From Alphaproteobacteria bacterium (lineage in GTDB: Bacteria; Pseudomonadota; Alphaproteobacteria; Rhodobacterales; Rhodobacteraceae): a DNA stretch of 64,000 bases. This document shows positions 8,208-16,496 of the stretch, one piece after another. How positions within the stretch are numbered: position 1 is the first letter of the stretch; each line of letters begins with the position of its first letter. Made by a program: the position numbers and the translations under genes. Below the pieces are notes generated by a model. It was not told the DNA's origin and did no database searches. It saw nothing but the letters and a program-made list of their open reading frames with translations. The stretch spans positions 1 through 64,000 of the forward strand of contig JAUIDE010000005.1 of the NCBI GenBank assembly GCA_030429105.1, written 5' to 3'.

Positions 8208-10297
8208 ACGCCGCGCTCGCCTTCGACCCGGCGCTTTCTCCGCTCCTCCTCTTTCTGGCGGGGGCGGTGGCGCTTCTTCTCGTCGTCTACGCAGCGCTGG
8301 CGCGCTCTCCCGCCTGGGCGCTCCGCGCGCTCGGTTTCGGCGCGCTCTTCCTCGCGCTGGCCAATCCGTCCCTCGTGCGCGAGGCGCGGCGGGGGCTGAC
8401 CGACATCGCCTTTATCGTGGTCGACGAGAGCGAGAGCCAGTCGATCGGTGAACGTTCGGCGCAGGCGGCGGAGGCGGAGACGGCGGCGCTCGCCGCGATC
8501 GAGGCGCTGAACGCACGCGACCCGGAGAACCCGGTGGAACCCCGCGTCGTTCGCGTGCGGAACGAGGGCGGGCCGGTGGGGGACCCGGGCACGCGGCTCC
8601 TCTCCGCGCTCACGGCCGCCGCGGCGGAAGTCCCTCAGGACAGGATCGCAGGCGCGCTGCTCGTCACGGACGGGCAGGCGCATGACGCGGACCTGCTGGA
8701 GAGTTTCCCAGGCCCGGTCAACGCGCTCCTGACCGGCGCGCGGGGCGAGTTCGACCGGCGGCTTCATGTGAGCGCCGCGCCGGCCTTCGGGATCGTCGGC
8801 GAGGACGTGACTTTCCGTTTCCGAGTTGAGGATTTCGGGCCAGAGGCGCGGCTTGCGGCGCTTCCGGCCGCGCGAGTCTCGATCACGGTGGACGGCGCGC
8901 CGGCGGGGGAGACGGCACTGGCGCCGGGCCGGGAAGGCTCGCTCACGATCCCGATCACGCATGGCGGGGCGAACATCGTCGAACTGGCGCTTGAGGTCGC
9001 CGAGGGCGAGGCGACGGACCGCAACAACCGCGCCGCCTTCACCGTGAACGGGGTGCGGGACCGGCTGCGCGTCCTCCTCGTCTCCGGGGAGCCGCATTCC
9101 GGGGAGCGGACCTGGCGTAACCTGCTGAAGGCAGATCCCTCCGTTGATCTCGTGCATTTCACCATTCTCCGCCCGCCGACGAAGCAGGACGGCACGCCTG
9201 TCTTCGAGCTTTCGCTCATCGCCTTTCCGACGCGGGAGCTGTTCCTGGAGAAGGTGGACGAGTTCGACCTCATCATCTTCGACCGCTACCGCCGCCGCGG
9301 CGTGCTGCCCTCGCCCTACATCGCCAACATTGCGCGATATGTGCGGGATGGCGGCGCGGTGCTGATCGCGGCGGGTCCGTGGTTTGCGGGAGTCGAGAGC
9401 CTTTACCGCACGCCGCTGGCGGAGATTCTTCCCGTTGCGCCGACAGGCGGCCTGATCGAAGCTCCCTATCTGCCTACGGTGACGGAGCCGGGCGCGCGCC
9501 ACCCGGTCACCGCCGGGCTCGACCTCTTCAACGGGGGGGCGCCGGGCGCGCCCGTCTGGGGCCGGTGGATGCGGCAGATCGAAATGGAGCGCCTTTCCGG
9601 CGAGGTGGTGATGGCGGGGGCGGACGAGCGCCCGCTCCTCGTGCTCGACCGGGTGGGGGAAGGGCGCGTCGCCGTGCTCGGCTCGGACCATGCATGGCTC
9701 TGGTCCCGCGGTTATGAGGGCGGGGGGCCGCAGGCGGAGCTGCTGCGCCGCCTCGCGCACTGGCTCATGAAGGAGCCGGAGCTGGAGGAGGAGGCGCTTT
9801 CGGCCGTGGCGGAGGGGGCGCGGCTCACCGTGGCTCGCCGCTCGGTGAAGGAGAGCCCGGAGCGGCTGGAGATCGTCGCGCCCTCCGGAGCACGTTCGGT
9901 CGTGCCCTTCGAGGCGGCGGGGCCGGGGCTCTGGCGTGCGGTGTTCGAGGCGGAGGAGCAGGGGCTTCATCTCCTTTCCGACGGCGCGCTCTCCTCCATC
10001 GCGGCGATCGGCCCGCCGGCGCCGGTGGAGTTCGAGCGGGCGGTGGCGAGCGCGGAGCCGCTCGCAGCTCTCCTGACCGCGACGCGCGGCGGCGCGCACT
10101 GGCTGGAGGACGGGCCGCCGGATATCCGCCGCGTCGGCGAAGGCCGCGCCGCTTCGGGCCGGGGCTGGGCAGGGCTCGCGCGGCGGGAGGCTTACGCGGT
10201 GGAGGATGTGCGCCTCACGCCACTCGCACCCGGCTGGCTGATGCTGCTCCTCTCCGCCGGGCTTATGGTCGCGGCCTGGCGCGTCGAGGGCCGCTGA
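8204..10297 (+). CDS. Membrane protein with glutamine-amidotransferase-like / VWA-like domain
   Basis: 697 residues, last gene of the MoxR operon. Two N-terminal membrane segments (about residues 13-33 and 38-55) precede an extracytoplasmic region beginning ITDIAFIVV-like with VDESESQS, consistent with a degenerate VWA metal site. A class I GATase-like middle domain follows (VLLVSGEPHSGE, FDLIIFDRYRRRG, YVRDGGAVLIAAGPW), and a C-terminal anchor lies near 675-692. The start is a TTG at 8204 whose last two bases form part of the preceding TGA stop (TTGA overlap), with GGCTGGGGA just upstream. This unusual start is supported by coupling and by the lack of a better start. Enzymatic activity is doubtful because no obvious catalytic Cys triad is visible. 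Confidence 0.85.
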   Translation: MNAALAFDPALSPLLLFLAGAVALLLVVYAALARSPAWALRALGFGALFLALANPSLVREARRGLTDIAFIVVDESESQSIGERSAQAAEAETAALAAIEALNARDPENPVEPRVVRVRNEGGPVGDPGTRLLSALTAAAAEVPQDRIAGALLVTDGQAHDADLLESFPGPVNALLTGARGEFDRRLHVSAAPAFGIVGEDVTFRFRVEDFGPEARLAALPAARVSITVDGAPAGETALAPGREGSLTIPITHGGANIVELALEVAEGEATDRNNRAAFTVNGVRDRLRVLLVSGEPHSGERTWRNLLKADPSVDLVHFTILRPPTKQDGTPVFELSLIAFPTRELFLEKVDEFDLIIFDRYRRRGVLPSPYIANIARYVRDGGAVLIAAGPWFAGVESLYRTPLAEILPVAPTGGLIEAPYLPTVTEPGARHPVTAGLDLFNGGAPGAPVWGRWMRQIEMERLSGEVVMAGADERPLLVLDRVGEGRVAVLGSDHAWLWSRGYEGGGPQAELLRRLAHWLMKEPELEEEALSAVAEGARLTVARRSVKESPERLEIVAPSGARSVVPFEAAGPGLWRAVFEAEEQGLHLLSDGALSSIAAIGPPAPVEFERAVASAEPLAALLTATRGGAHWLEDGPPDIRRVGEGRAASGRGWAGLARREAYAVEDVRLTPLAPGWLMLLLSAGLMVAAWRVEGR

Positions 10298-10298
10298 G

Positions 10299-10829
10299 TC
10301 AAAGCGCTTCGAGCAGCGCTTCCGGGTTCTCGTGCACGGTGAGAAAGCCGAGGAAGCCGGGCGACGCGAAGCCGCGGGCGACGCATTGGCGAAAGAGGGC
10401 CAGCAGCGGATCCCAGTAGCCGCCGAGATTGAGGAGATGCGCGGGCTTTTCATGGAGGCCGAGCTGCCGCCATGTGAGAAGCTCGATCAGTTCGTCCAGC
10501 GTGCCCGGCCCGCCAGGCAGGGCGACGAATGAATCCGCCCGCTCGAACATGATCGTCTTCCGCTCATGCATCGTCTCGACCCGGATGAGTTCGGTGAGGC
10601 CCGAGCGCTCGATCTCCCGCGTCCTGAGGTGATGGGGGATTACGCCGACGACCTCCGCCCCGCCCTTCAGCGCCGCGGCGGCGACGCGGCCCATGAGGCC
10701 GACATCGCCCGCGCCGTAGACGAGCCCGAACCCGCGCGCCGCGATCCCGGCGCCGACGGCCTCGGCCGAGCGGGCGAAGCCCGGGTCGTCCCCGTCACGC
10801 GAGCCGCAGTAGACGCAGATCCGCTTCAT
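10299..10829 (-). CDS. LOG-family (TIGR00730) Rossmann-fold protein, nucleotide 5'-monophosphate phosphoribohydrolase type
   Basis: 176-residue protein of the LONELY GUY family, which releases the base from nucleoside 5'-monophosphates (cytokinin riboside monophosphates in plants; the bacterial substrate is often AMP-like). The N-terminal ICVYCGSR motif, the MHERK motif at about 87-91 and the defining PGGPGTLDE motif at 105-113 are all present. It lies 6 bases after glsA on the same strand, so the two are probably co-transcribed. It ends 2 bases from the end of the convergent MoxR operon with no room for a separate terminator. Confidence 0.93.
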   Translation of the reverse strand: MKRICVYCGSRDGDDPGFARSAEAVGAGIAARGFGLVYGAGDVGLMGRVAAAALKGGAEVVGVIPHHLRTREIERSGLTELIRVETMHERKTIMFERADSFVALPGGPGTLDELIELLTWRQLGLHEKPAHLLNLGGYWDPLLALFRQCVARGFASPGFLGFLTVHENPEALLEAL

Positions 10830-10835
10830 GGGCGG

Positions 10836-11729
10836 TCAGACTCCGGTTTCAGCCGCGAGGAGCGCCAGCGCCTCTGTCGCCGCGATGGAGTTGCCAAACT
10901 TGTCGAGCGGCGGCGACCACGCGCAGGCGGCGTAGCCCTTGGCCGGGTTCACCGCGACGATTCCGCCGCCCACGCCGGATTTCGCGGGGAGGCCGACGCG
11001 GAAGGCGAATTCGCCCGACTGGTCGTAGAGCCCGCAGGTCCGCATGATCGCCCGGAGGCGCAGCGCATGGGTCCCCTTCGCCAGCGCGGCATCACCCGGT
11101 TGCGGCGCGACGAGGAAGAGCGCGGCGCGGGCGACCTGCCGCGCTGTCATGGCGAGGGAGCAGAACTGGAAATAGACGTTGGTCGCCTCGATCGGGTCCT
11201 CCGTCAGGTTTCCCTTCGCTTTCAGGAGGAAGGCGGCGGCGCGGTTCATGTCTCCCGTCGCGATCTCGGAGCGGTGGACCTCGCTGTCATATCGCACGCT
11301 CTCGTCCCGGCTCAGAAGGCGCATCTGGTTGCGGAAGCCGACGGCGATGGAGGGGCGGGTGTGCAGCAGCGCGTCCGTCACGACGATTGCGCCCGCGTTG
11401 ATGAACGGGTTGCGCGGCACGCCGTTCTCCGTCTCCAGCTGGATGATGGAGTTGAAGCGCATGCCCGAGGGCTCGCGCTTCACCCGGTCCCAGAGACTGT
11501 CTCCGATCCATTCCATCGCCAGCGCGAGCGTGAAGAGCTTGGAGACGGACTGGATGGAGAAAGGCTCGTCGGCGTCGCCGACGGCGTATTCGGCACCCTC
11601 CTTCGTGACGACGGCGAGGGCGAATTTCTTCGGGTCCACGCGGGCGAGGGCAGGGATGTACTGCGCCGGGAGCCCGCCCTCTGCGGTCGGACGGGTGGCG
11701 GCTTCGATGCGGTCGAGGAGGGGCTGCAT
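10836..11729 (-). CDS. glsA: Glutaminase A
   Basis: 297-residue serine-dependent glutaminase that hydrolyses L-glutamine to glutamate and ammonia. The beta-lactamase-like SxxK catalytic motif is seen as SVSK at residues 61-64 within DEPFSIQSVSKLFTLA. Other family segments visible are RNPFINAGAI and the C-terminal AKSGVGGGIVAVNP. I start at 11729 (MQPLLDRIEAA); the open frame continues upstream but without the family N-terminus. The LOG-family gene follows immediately. Length is slightly below the usual ~305 residues, without obvious loss of a motif. Confidence 0.95.
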   Translation of the reverse strand: MQPLLDRIEAATRPTAEGGLPAQYIPALARVDPKKFALAVVTKEGAEYAVGDADEPFSIQSVSKLFTLALAMEWIGDSLWDRVKREPSGMRFNSIIQLETENGVPRNPFINAGAIVVTDALLHTRPSIAVGFRNQMRLLSRDESVRYDSEVHRSEIATGDMNRAAAFLLKAKGNLTEDPIEATNVYFQFCSLAMTARQVARAALFLVAPQPGDAALAKGTHALRLRAIMRTCGLYDQSGEFAFRVGLPAKSGVGGGIVAVNPAKGYAACAWSPPLDKFGNSIAATEALALLAAETGV

Positions 11730-11799
11730 GGCGGGGGGCTCCGGGGGCAGATTCCCCGATAAGGAGAAGAATCCGCCCGCCGCGCAAGCCCCGCAGCGT

Positions 11800-13236
11800 T
11801 CAGAGCTGCTTCTTCGGCTCCGGTACGCCCGGCATCTGGAACCCGCCGGCGGCCGGCGGCGCGGCGATCTCCTGCGTAGCCGGAGCCTGAGCCGGCGCGC
11901 CGCGCAGGCGGGAGGCCATGGCGAGGAGGAGTTGCGGCCGCTCGGCCCCCGCATTGGCGACGGCCGGGCGGGCGCCCGCGGCGAGGCCCGCAGCCGCATC
12001 GTCGAGCCATTCGGCGGACCGCGCCCTGTTCTCAGGCGCGCCGAACCCATATGCGAGGTGATAGGCCAGCGTCTCCCCGAAGCTCGACTCGCCGATGCCG
12101 ACGAGGATCATCGCGCTCGCAAGCGTCACGCGGGAATTGTCGGCGCCGTAACCGACGCCAAGGCAGATCCGGGAATTTGCGGCGAGCGCCTGAAGCGGCA
12201 CGCCGGAGCCGACGGCGTAGGCCTGGAGCGCGGCCTTCGCGGCCGGCGCGCCTTCGCCGACGAGCGTCGCAACGTAGCGGTCCATCGTCGGCGCGAAGGC
12301 CTCGCACTGGCGCTGCATCTCGCTGCGGGTGACGCCCTGGATCGTCCCGGCGAGCCGGTCGGATTCCGAAAGCGCCTCGGCGCGCACTGCGCAGAACTGG
12401 GAGGCGAGAACATACTCGCCATCGCTCGAAAGGGCAGCCTCCTGGAGGGACACGCCCACGGCGGCGGGCGCGATCCGCGCGCAGAAGGAGCTCATCGAGG
12501 CTTCAATAGGCCCGGAGGTGAAGAGCGGAAGGCCGGCGGGCGCCGCGGGCTCCGGCGCCGCCGCAGGCTCGGGCGTGGGCGCGGGCTGCGGCGCGAGGGC
12601 GGCGACCTGCGTCTGCGGCGCGACCGCGACCTGCTGCGGGAACGGGCTCGAGGGAACGATCGGCTGAGGCTGGACCCCATAGCCCTGCGGCAGCACCCCA
12701 GAATAGTAGTAGGGCAGGACGGCCCGGACGCCCTGCGGGCTCGACGCCGCGATCTGCATGGTGGTCGGTCCTTCCGCGACGGCCCGGTCATAGGCGCCGT
12801 TCAGAAAGCCGAGCTCCTGAGGCGTCAAATAGCCGGTCGCAGGGAAATTCATGTAGGCTTGGAAGGCTTGGATCGCGCCGCGAGAGCGCCCACCAAGCAC
12901 ACCGTCGGGCGCGCCGGCGTTGAAGCCGAAATAGTTGAGAGCGACCTGGGTCCGCCGGTTCTCCTCGCGCGTGTAGGGATCGATAGTCTGCCGCGGCGTG
13001 CGGTCTACGTAAACGGTGCGCGGGCGCTCCCGCTCCACGATCACCTCGCGCTCCCGAACGACGGTCTGGGGCTGCTGCTGCCGGTTCTGGTTCACCGAAT
13101 TGGTGATGACGCTGCCTACGACGCCGCCGATCACGCCGCCGAGTATGCCGGCGCCGACGTCTCCAGATTGTGCGGGCGAATTGGCGAGCGTTGCGAAGGC
13201 GACTGCGATTGCCAGACTATGTTTGAGCGCGGCCAT
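11800..13236 (-). CDS. Exported peptidoglycan-binding protein with glycine zipper
   Basis: 478 residues with an N-terminal signal peptide (MAALKHSLAIAVAFATLA) and a Gly-rich zipper-like stretch at about 27-43 (GDVGAGILGGVIGGVVGSV). A PG_binding_1-type repeat spans about 95-147 (GAPDGVLGGRSRGAIQAFQ, followed by GYLTPQELGFL). A Pro/Ala/Glu-rich linker then leads to a C-terminal ~230-residue region that I do not recognise and that contains several Cys (SSFCARI, SQFCAVR, RQCEAFAP, NSRICLG), possibly disulfide-linked in the periplasm. The start at 13236 is preceded by AGGAGAG at good spacing; the longer frame to 13347 lacks a signal peptide. Likely periplasmic and cell-wall associated; the precise role is unknown. 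Confidence 0.8.
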   Translation of the reverse strand: MAALKHSLAIAVAFATLANSPAQSGDVGAGILGGVIGGVVGSVITNSVNQNRQQQPQTVVREREVIVERERPRTVYVDRTPRQTIDPYTREENRRTQVALNYFGFNAGAPDGVLGGRSRGAIQAFQAYMNFPATGYLTPQELGFLNGAYDRAVAEGPTTMQIAASSPQGVRAVLPYYYSGVLPQGYGVQPQPIVPSSPFPQQVAVAPQTQVAALAPQPAPTPEPAAAPEPAAPAGLPLFTSGPIEASMSSFCARIAPAAVGVSLQEAALSSDGEYVLASQFCAVRAEALSESDRLAGTIQGVTRSEMQRQCEAFAPTMDRYVATLVGEGAPAAKAALQAYAVGSGVPLQALAANSRICLGVGYGADNSRVTLASAMILVGIGESSFGETLAYHLAYGFGAPENRARSAEWLDDAAAGLAAGARPAVANAGAERPQLLLAMASRLRGAPAQAPATQEIAAPPAAGGFQMPGVPEPKKQL

Positions 13237-13354
13237 GATATCTCTCCTGAATACGGCAAAGGGAGTAGGCCATAGCATGGGCCCGGCGCCAAGCGGTGAA
13301 TCGGCCCAAGGACCGGACCAACGTCGGCTTCGTGCGTAAAAACGCATTCAAAGC

Positions 13355-14218
13355 CTACTCCGCACGCCGCTCCCGGTCCGCATAACGCGCCTCGACCTCC
13401 AACTCGTAGCGGCGGGACACGGGGATGACCTCCCCCGTAGAAAGTTCGAGCTTCATCGAGCCGCGCTTGCCGATCACCGCCGCCACGGCAGGGTCCGCCA
13501 CCCAGTGCGAGCGGTGGACCTGCATGCCGGGATAGCGCGCAAGGTCCCTCACCGCGTCTCCGAACCGGTATAGAGCCATGCCGCCCTGCACGGTCGCCTT
13601 GAGTTTGACGTAATGCTCCTGCGCCTCCGCGGCGATGAGATCGCCCTCGACTTGCGGCTGCGAGGCGAGGAGGAGGCCGGGAACGTCCGGGCGCGCCCGC
13701 TCCGGCTCGGGCTCCGGCTCCGGCGCGGAAGGCGAGGCGGCGATGGCGGCCTCCCGTTGCGGCGCGTAGGGCAGAGCAGGTCGCGGGGCGGCCGGGGCCA
13801 ACGCATGGCGCAGATAGGGTGTGAGAAGGAGTGCGGAAGTCGTCAGGTGATTGTCGATCAGCGACGCCGCCTCAAGCCCCAGTCGGCTCACTAGGACGTC
13901 TGGAGCCGTCCCGAGAAGGGTCATGTCGCCAATGATAAGGTCGAGCGTCGTCACCGCCATGACGAAGGGCGGGTAGGAAAGGGCGGTTGCGAGGCCGACA
14001 TGGGCGTAAGGCGACGACCGCTCGGGAAGCGCCTGCGCCAGCGCCGCATAGGCGCCGACGATGATGAGATAGGTCATGCCGATCCGGCTGAACCAGTAGA
14101 CGTAGACGCCGACCAGGCTCCAGCCCGGCTGCCGGTTCACCTCATGGGCGGCGAGGATGAGCGCGAGCGCAAGGGCGAGGAGCGCGCCATTCGCGAGGGG
14201 GCCCCGATCCCGGTTCAT
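13355..14218 (-). CDS. Membrane-anchored LytTR-type DNA-binding regulator
   Basis: 287 residues. The N-terminal half has about four hydrophobic segments (for example ALLALALALILAAHEV, GMTYLIIVGAYAALAQAL, LATALSYPPFVMAVTTLDL). An Ala/Pro/Glu-rich linker leads to a C-terminal LytTR domain from about residue 190 (DLIAAEAQEHYVKLKATVQ, MQVHRSHWVADPAVAAV). The motif HRSHWV matches the LytTR recognition region. Membrane-bound LytTR regulators of this layout occur in Alphaproteobacteria and bind DNA directly from the membrane. An alternative ATG at 14236 adds six residues; I favour 14218 because GGGGAAAG lies at proper spacing. A small hairpin (TGCGT/ACGCA with an A-rich loop, 13333-13346) lies just after the stop. 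Confidence 0.82.
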   Translation of the reverse strand: MNRDRGPLANGALLALALALILAAHEVNRQPGWSLVGVYVYWFSRIGMTYLIIVGAYAALAQALPERSSPYAHVGLATALSYPPFVMAVTTLDLIIGDMTLLGTAPDVLVSRLGLEAASLIDNHLTTSALLLTPYLRHALAPAAPRPALPYAPQREAAIAASPSAPEPEPEPERARPDVPGLLLASQPQVEGDLIAAEAQEHYVKLKATVQGGMALYRFGDAVRDLARYPGMQVHRSHWVADPAVAAVIGKRGSMKLELSTGEVIPVSRRYELEVEARYADRERRAE

Positions 14219-14552
14219 TTTCAGGTCTTTCCCCATTCGTGATGCATGAATGAGTTGCGACGTTAGCCCAAGCCGACGGGCGCGTAAACGGATGGCGCGC
14301 GGCATGTCCGGCGCCGGCGCGACCGGCGCAAAGCGCGCTGTGCTCGTGAAGGCGCGCTTGCGCGCAAGGGGCGCGGGCGCATCATCCGGCCATGAGTGTG
14401 GACGCCCCTTCGCGTTCCGCGCCGACACCCACCACGGGCGCGGGAAGGGCGGGCAAGTGCGGCAAGGCCGCCGCCTGGACGCGACGCGGCGGCGCGGGCT
14501 CCCAAACCCCCGCGCCGCCGCACCCGCCGCCTGAAACGGCCACATGAGCAAA
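14219..14552. other. Non-coding stretch between the LytTR gene and rpsU terminator
   Basis: About 330 bases without a convincing gene. It should hold the promoter of the minus-strand LytTR gene and lies downstream of the rpsU terminator. A 51-codon plus-strand reading frame starts near 14393, but its Pro/Arg/Gly-rich translation resembles nothing known and it lacks a clear ribosome-binding site, so I do not call it. I see no tRNA, repeat array or recognisable riboswitch here. Confidence 0.5.
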
Positions 14553-14582
14553 CGAAAACCCCCGGAGCCTGCTCCGGGGGTT
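14549..14582 (-). terminator. Rho-independent terminator of rpsU
   Basis: Read on the minus strand, an AACCCCCGGAG / CTCCGGGGGTT stem of 11 bp with a 4-base loop occupies 14557-14582. It ends in TTTTCGTTTG, a U-rich tail at 14549-14558. It lies 31 bases after the rpsU stop and is the clearest intrinsic terminator in the window. Confidence 0.85.
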
Positions 14583-14613
14583 CGTCGTCAACGCCGTCGA
14601 CTGGGGCTGCGGC

Positions 14614-14820
14614 TCAGACCGAGCCTTCGCGCTGCGCCTTCTTGCGCGCGAGCTTGCGCGCCCGGCGAATCGCCTCGGCCTTCTCGCGGGCCTTCTTCAC
14701 GGAGGGCTTCTCATAATGCTGCCGAAGCTTCATCTCGCGGAAAATGCCCTCGCGCTGCATCTTCTTCTTCAGCGCGCGAAGCGCCTGATCGACATTGTTG
14801 TCGCGAACCAGAACCTGCAC
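14614..14820 (-). CDS. rpsU: 30S ribosomal protein S21
   Basis: 68-residue, highly basic S21 of the small ribosomal subunit, which aids initiation by contacting the 3' end of 16S rRNA. The N-terminus [20 protein letters not shown] and the [17 protein letters not shown] segment are the standard alphaproteobacterial S21 sequence. The gene stands alone between its own predicted promoter (14872-14900) and an intrinsic terminator (14549-14582). GGAAAGGTGGTGA upstream serves as ribosome-binding region. Length and sequence are complete. Confidence 0.98.
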   Translation of the reverse strand: MQVLVRDNNVDQALRALKKKMQREGIFREMKLRQHYEKPSVKKAREKAEAIRRARKLARKKAQREGSV

Positions 14821-14871
14821 TTACGTCACCACCTTTCCAGTGTTCGAGTTTCGGTTTTTGCAGGAGGGCGC

Positions 14872-14900
14872 TATATACCCAAGCAAGGCGGCCCTGTCCA
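14872..14900 (-). promoter_or_regulatory. Predicted sigma-70 promoter of rpsU
   Basis: On the minus strand TGGACA (14900-14895; 5 of 6 to TTGACA) is separated by exactly 17 bases from TATATA (14877-14872), giving a transcription start about 45 bases before the rpsU start. The divergent COQ9-family gene begins at 14928. A weak plus-strand combination (TTTCGG, 17-base spacer, same TATATA) might let the region work in both directions. Confidence 0.6.
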
Positions 14901-14927
14901 CCGCCTGCGTCAAGAAGCGGAGACGAC

Positions 14928-15671
14928 ATGACCGAAGCGACCGACACGACCGATCCCGCGGGCGATCCGATGGAGGCCGTCCGGGCCCAGCTTCTCGCCG
15001 CAGCGCTGCCGCACGCGCCGTTCGACGGCTGGTCCGACGCGACCTGGCGCGCCGCGATCGCCGATTCGGGGATCGACGAGGCGACGGCCCGCGCCGCGAC
15101 GCCGCGCCGGGGCCTCGACCTCGCCGTCGCCTTCCACAAGGCGGGCGACGCGGAGATGACGCGGCTCGCGGCGGAGACGGATCTCGGCGCCCTTCGTTAC
15201 TCCGAACGGGTGGCGCGGCTCGTGCGCCTCCGCCTAGAGGTCGCAGCGCGGGAGCGGGAGGCGGTGCGGCGCGGGGCGACGCTCTTTTCCCTGCCGATGA
15301 ACGCGGCGGAGGGGGCGCGGCTGATCTGGGGCACGGCGGACGCGATCTGGACGGCGCTCGGCGACACGTCGCAGGACTACAACTGGTATTCGAAGCGGGC
15401 GATTCTCTCCGGCGTCTATTCCGCCACGCTGCTCTACTGGCTCGGAGACCAGTCCGAAGGGTTCGCGAACACCTGGGCCTTTCTCGACCGGCGGATCGAA
15501 GGGGTGATGCGGTTCGAAAAGACGAAGGCGGCGCTGAAGAAGAACCCGGTTGCGCAGCTTCTCATGGCCGGACCGAAGGCCGCGCTCGCCCGCGTCCGGG
15601 CGCCGGGCGCCCGGGGCGGGCCGGTGGCGGGGCTGCCCGTAGGGCTGCCGGGGCTTTCGCGCCGGCGCTGA
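14928..15671 (+). CDS. COQ9 family protein (ubiquinone biosynthesis accessory)
   Basis: 247-residue COQ9-family protein with the TetR-like N-terminal helical fold and the lipid-binding COQ9 domain. Conserved features are LIWGTADAIWTALGDTSQD followed by NWYSKRAILSGVYSATLLY, and the C-terminal YWLGDQSEGFANTWAFLDRRI. In mitochondria and Alphaproteobacteria the family binds isoprenoid lipids and helps the hydroxylase COQ7 act on ubiquinone precursors. The start at 14928 has GGAG seven bases upstream. Divergent from rpsU, and it ends 3 bases from the convergent RidA-family gene. Confidence 0.93.
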   Translation: MTEATDTTDPAGDPMEAVRAQLLAAALPHAPFDGWSDATWRAAIADSGIDEATARAATPRRGLDLAVAFHKAGDAEMTRLAAETDLGALRYSERVARLVRLRLEVAAREREAVRRGATLFSLPMNAAEGARLIWGTADAIWTALGDTSQDYNWYSKRAILSGVYSATLLYWLGDQSEGFANTWAFLDRRIEGVMRFEKTKAALKKNPVAQLLMAGPKAALARVRAPGARGGPVAGLPVGLPGLSRRR

Positions 15672-15674
15672 AGC

Positions 15675-16070
15675 TCAGGCCGGCGGGATATGCGCCGTCG
15701 CCTCGATCTCCAGCAGCGCCTCCGGCTCCACGAGGTCGGCGACCATGACCACGCTCATGGCGGGGAAGTGGCGGCCCATGACCCGGCGATAGGCCTCCCC
15801 GACCTCGCGCTGGCGGGCCATGTATTCGGCCTTGTCCTTCACGAACCAGGTGAGGCGCGCGACATGCTCCGCGCGCCCGCCCGCAGCCTCCACCACGGCG
15901 AGGATGTTCCGCAGCACCTGCTCGAACTGGCCGACGAAATCGTGGGCGCGGAAGACCTGGTCCGCCTCCCAGCCGATCTGGCCGCCGACATGCAGCGTCC
16001 CGTCCGGCGCGAGCATCCCGTTGGCGTAGCCGCGGGGCTTCGCCCATCCTTCCGGCTGGATCGTCTTCAT
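15675..16070 (-). CDS. RidA (YjgF/YER057c/UK114) family protein lacking the archetypal Arg105
   Basis: 131 residues of the Rid family. True RidA enzymes hydrolyse reactive enamines/imines to keto acids using an Arg at position 105 within an FPARS motif. Here the corresponding stretch is FPAMSVVMVADL, with Met at 105, while the C-terminal LEIEATA motif is kept. It therefore probably belongs to one of the Rid subfamilies without the standard imine-deaminase residue. It is the last gene of the aromatic-CoA operon and is coupled to the thioesterase gene by ATGA overlap. In an aminobenzoyl-CoA pathway it might handle an amino/imino ring product, which remains an inference and is weakened by the missing Arg. 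Confidence 0.88.
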   Translation of the reverse strand: MKTIQPEGWAKPRGYANGMLAPDGTLHVGGQIGWEADQVFRAHDFVGQFEQVLRNILAVVEAAGGRAEHVARLTWFVKDKAEYMARQREVGEAYRRVMGRHFPAMSVVMVADLVEPEALLEIEATAHIPPA

Positions 16071-16495
16071 CGCGTTTCCTCCTCCGCCAGGTTCGCCTCG
16101 GCCAGAAGCCGGGCGCGCAGGTCTTCCGGCCAGGGGCGGGGGCGGCCGCCATCCCGCGCCGTGAGGACGAGGGTGGAGCGCATCTCCATCCGCGTCTCGG
16201 CCTCCGCCGTGATCTTCGTGGATATGTCGAGGCTTGCGCGGCCGACCTTCAGCGCGCGGATGGCGATGGAGAGAAGGTCCCCGTGCCGGCTCGGCGCGGC
16301 GAAGCGGACTTCCATCGAGACGGTCGGCGTCGCGAGGCCCATCGGGCCGTGCAGCGCCCAGAAGGGGGCGCCAAGTCGCGCCGCGAACCAGCACTCGACG
16401 GCCTCGTTCGCCATGTCGAAATAGCGGGGGTAGAAGACGATCCCCGCCGGGTCGCAATGGTGGAAGCGGACGGGGGCTGCATGGGTGAAGATCAT
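16067..16495 (-). CDS. 4-hydroxybenzoyl-CoA thioesterase-like hot-dog thioesterase
   Basis: 142-residue acyl-CoA thioesterase of the 4HBT hot-dog family. The N-terminal motif HHCDPAGIVFYPRYFDMAN contains the catalytic Asp15 of the 4-hydroxybenzoyl-CoA thioesterase (Pseudomonas) type. It likely hydrolyses an aromatic or pathway-derived CoA ester, perhaps to rescue CoA when an intermediate accumulates. It lies one base after livF and overlaps the RidA-family gene by ATGA, inside the large aromatic-CoA operon. The specific substrate cannot be read from sequence. Confidence 0.9.
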   Translation of the reverse strand: MIFTHAAPVRFHHCDPAGIVFYPRYFDMANEAVECWFAARLGAPFWALHGPMGLATPTVSMEVRFAAPSRHGDLLSIAIRALKVGRASLDISTKITAEAETRMEMRSTLVLTARDGGRPRPWPEDLRARLLAEANLAEEETR

Positions 16496-16496
16496 C

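Noticed and set aside
14393-14548. 51-codon plus-strand reading frame between the LytTR gene and rpsU
   Set aside because: Pro/Arg/Gly-rich translation with no recognisable motif and no clear ribosome-binding site; it runs into the rpsU terminator region. High GC gives many such chance frames.
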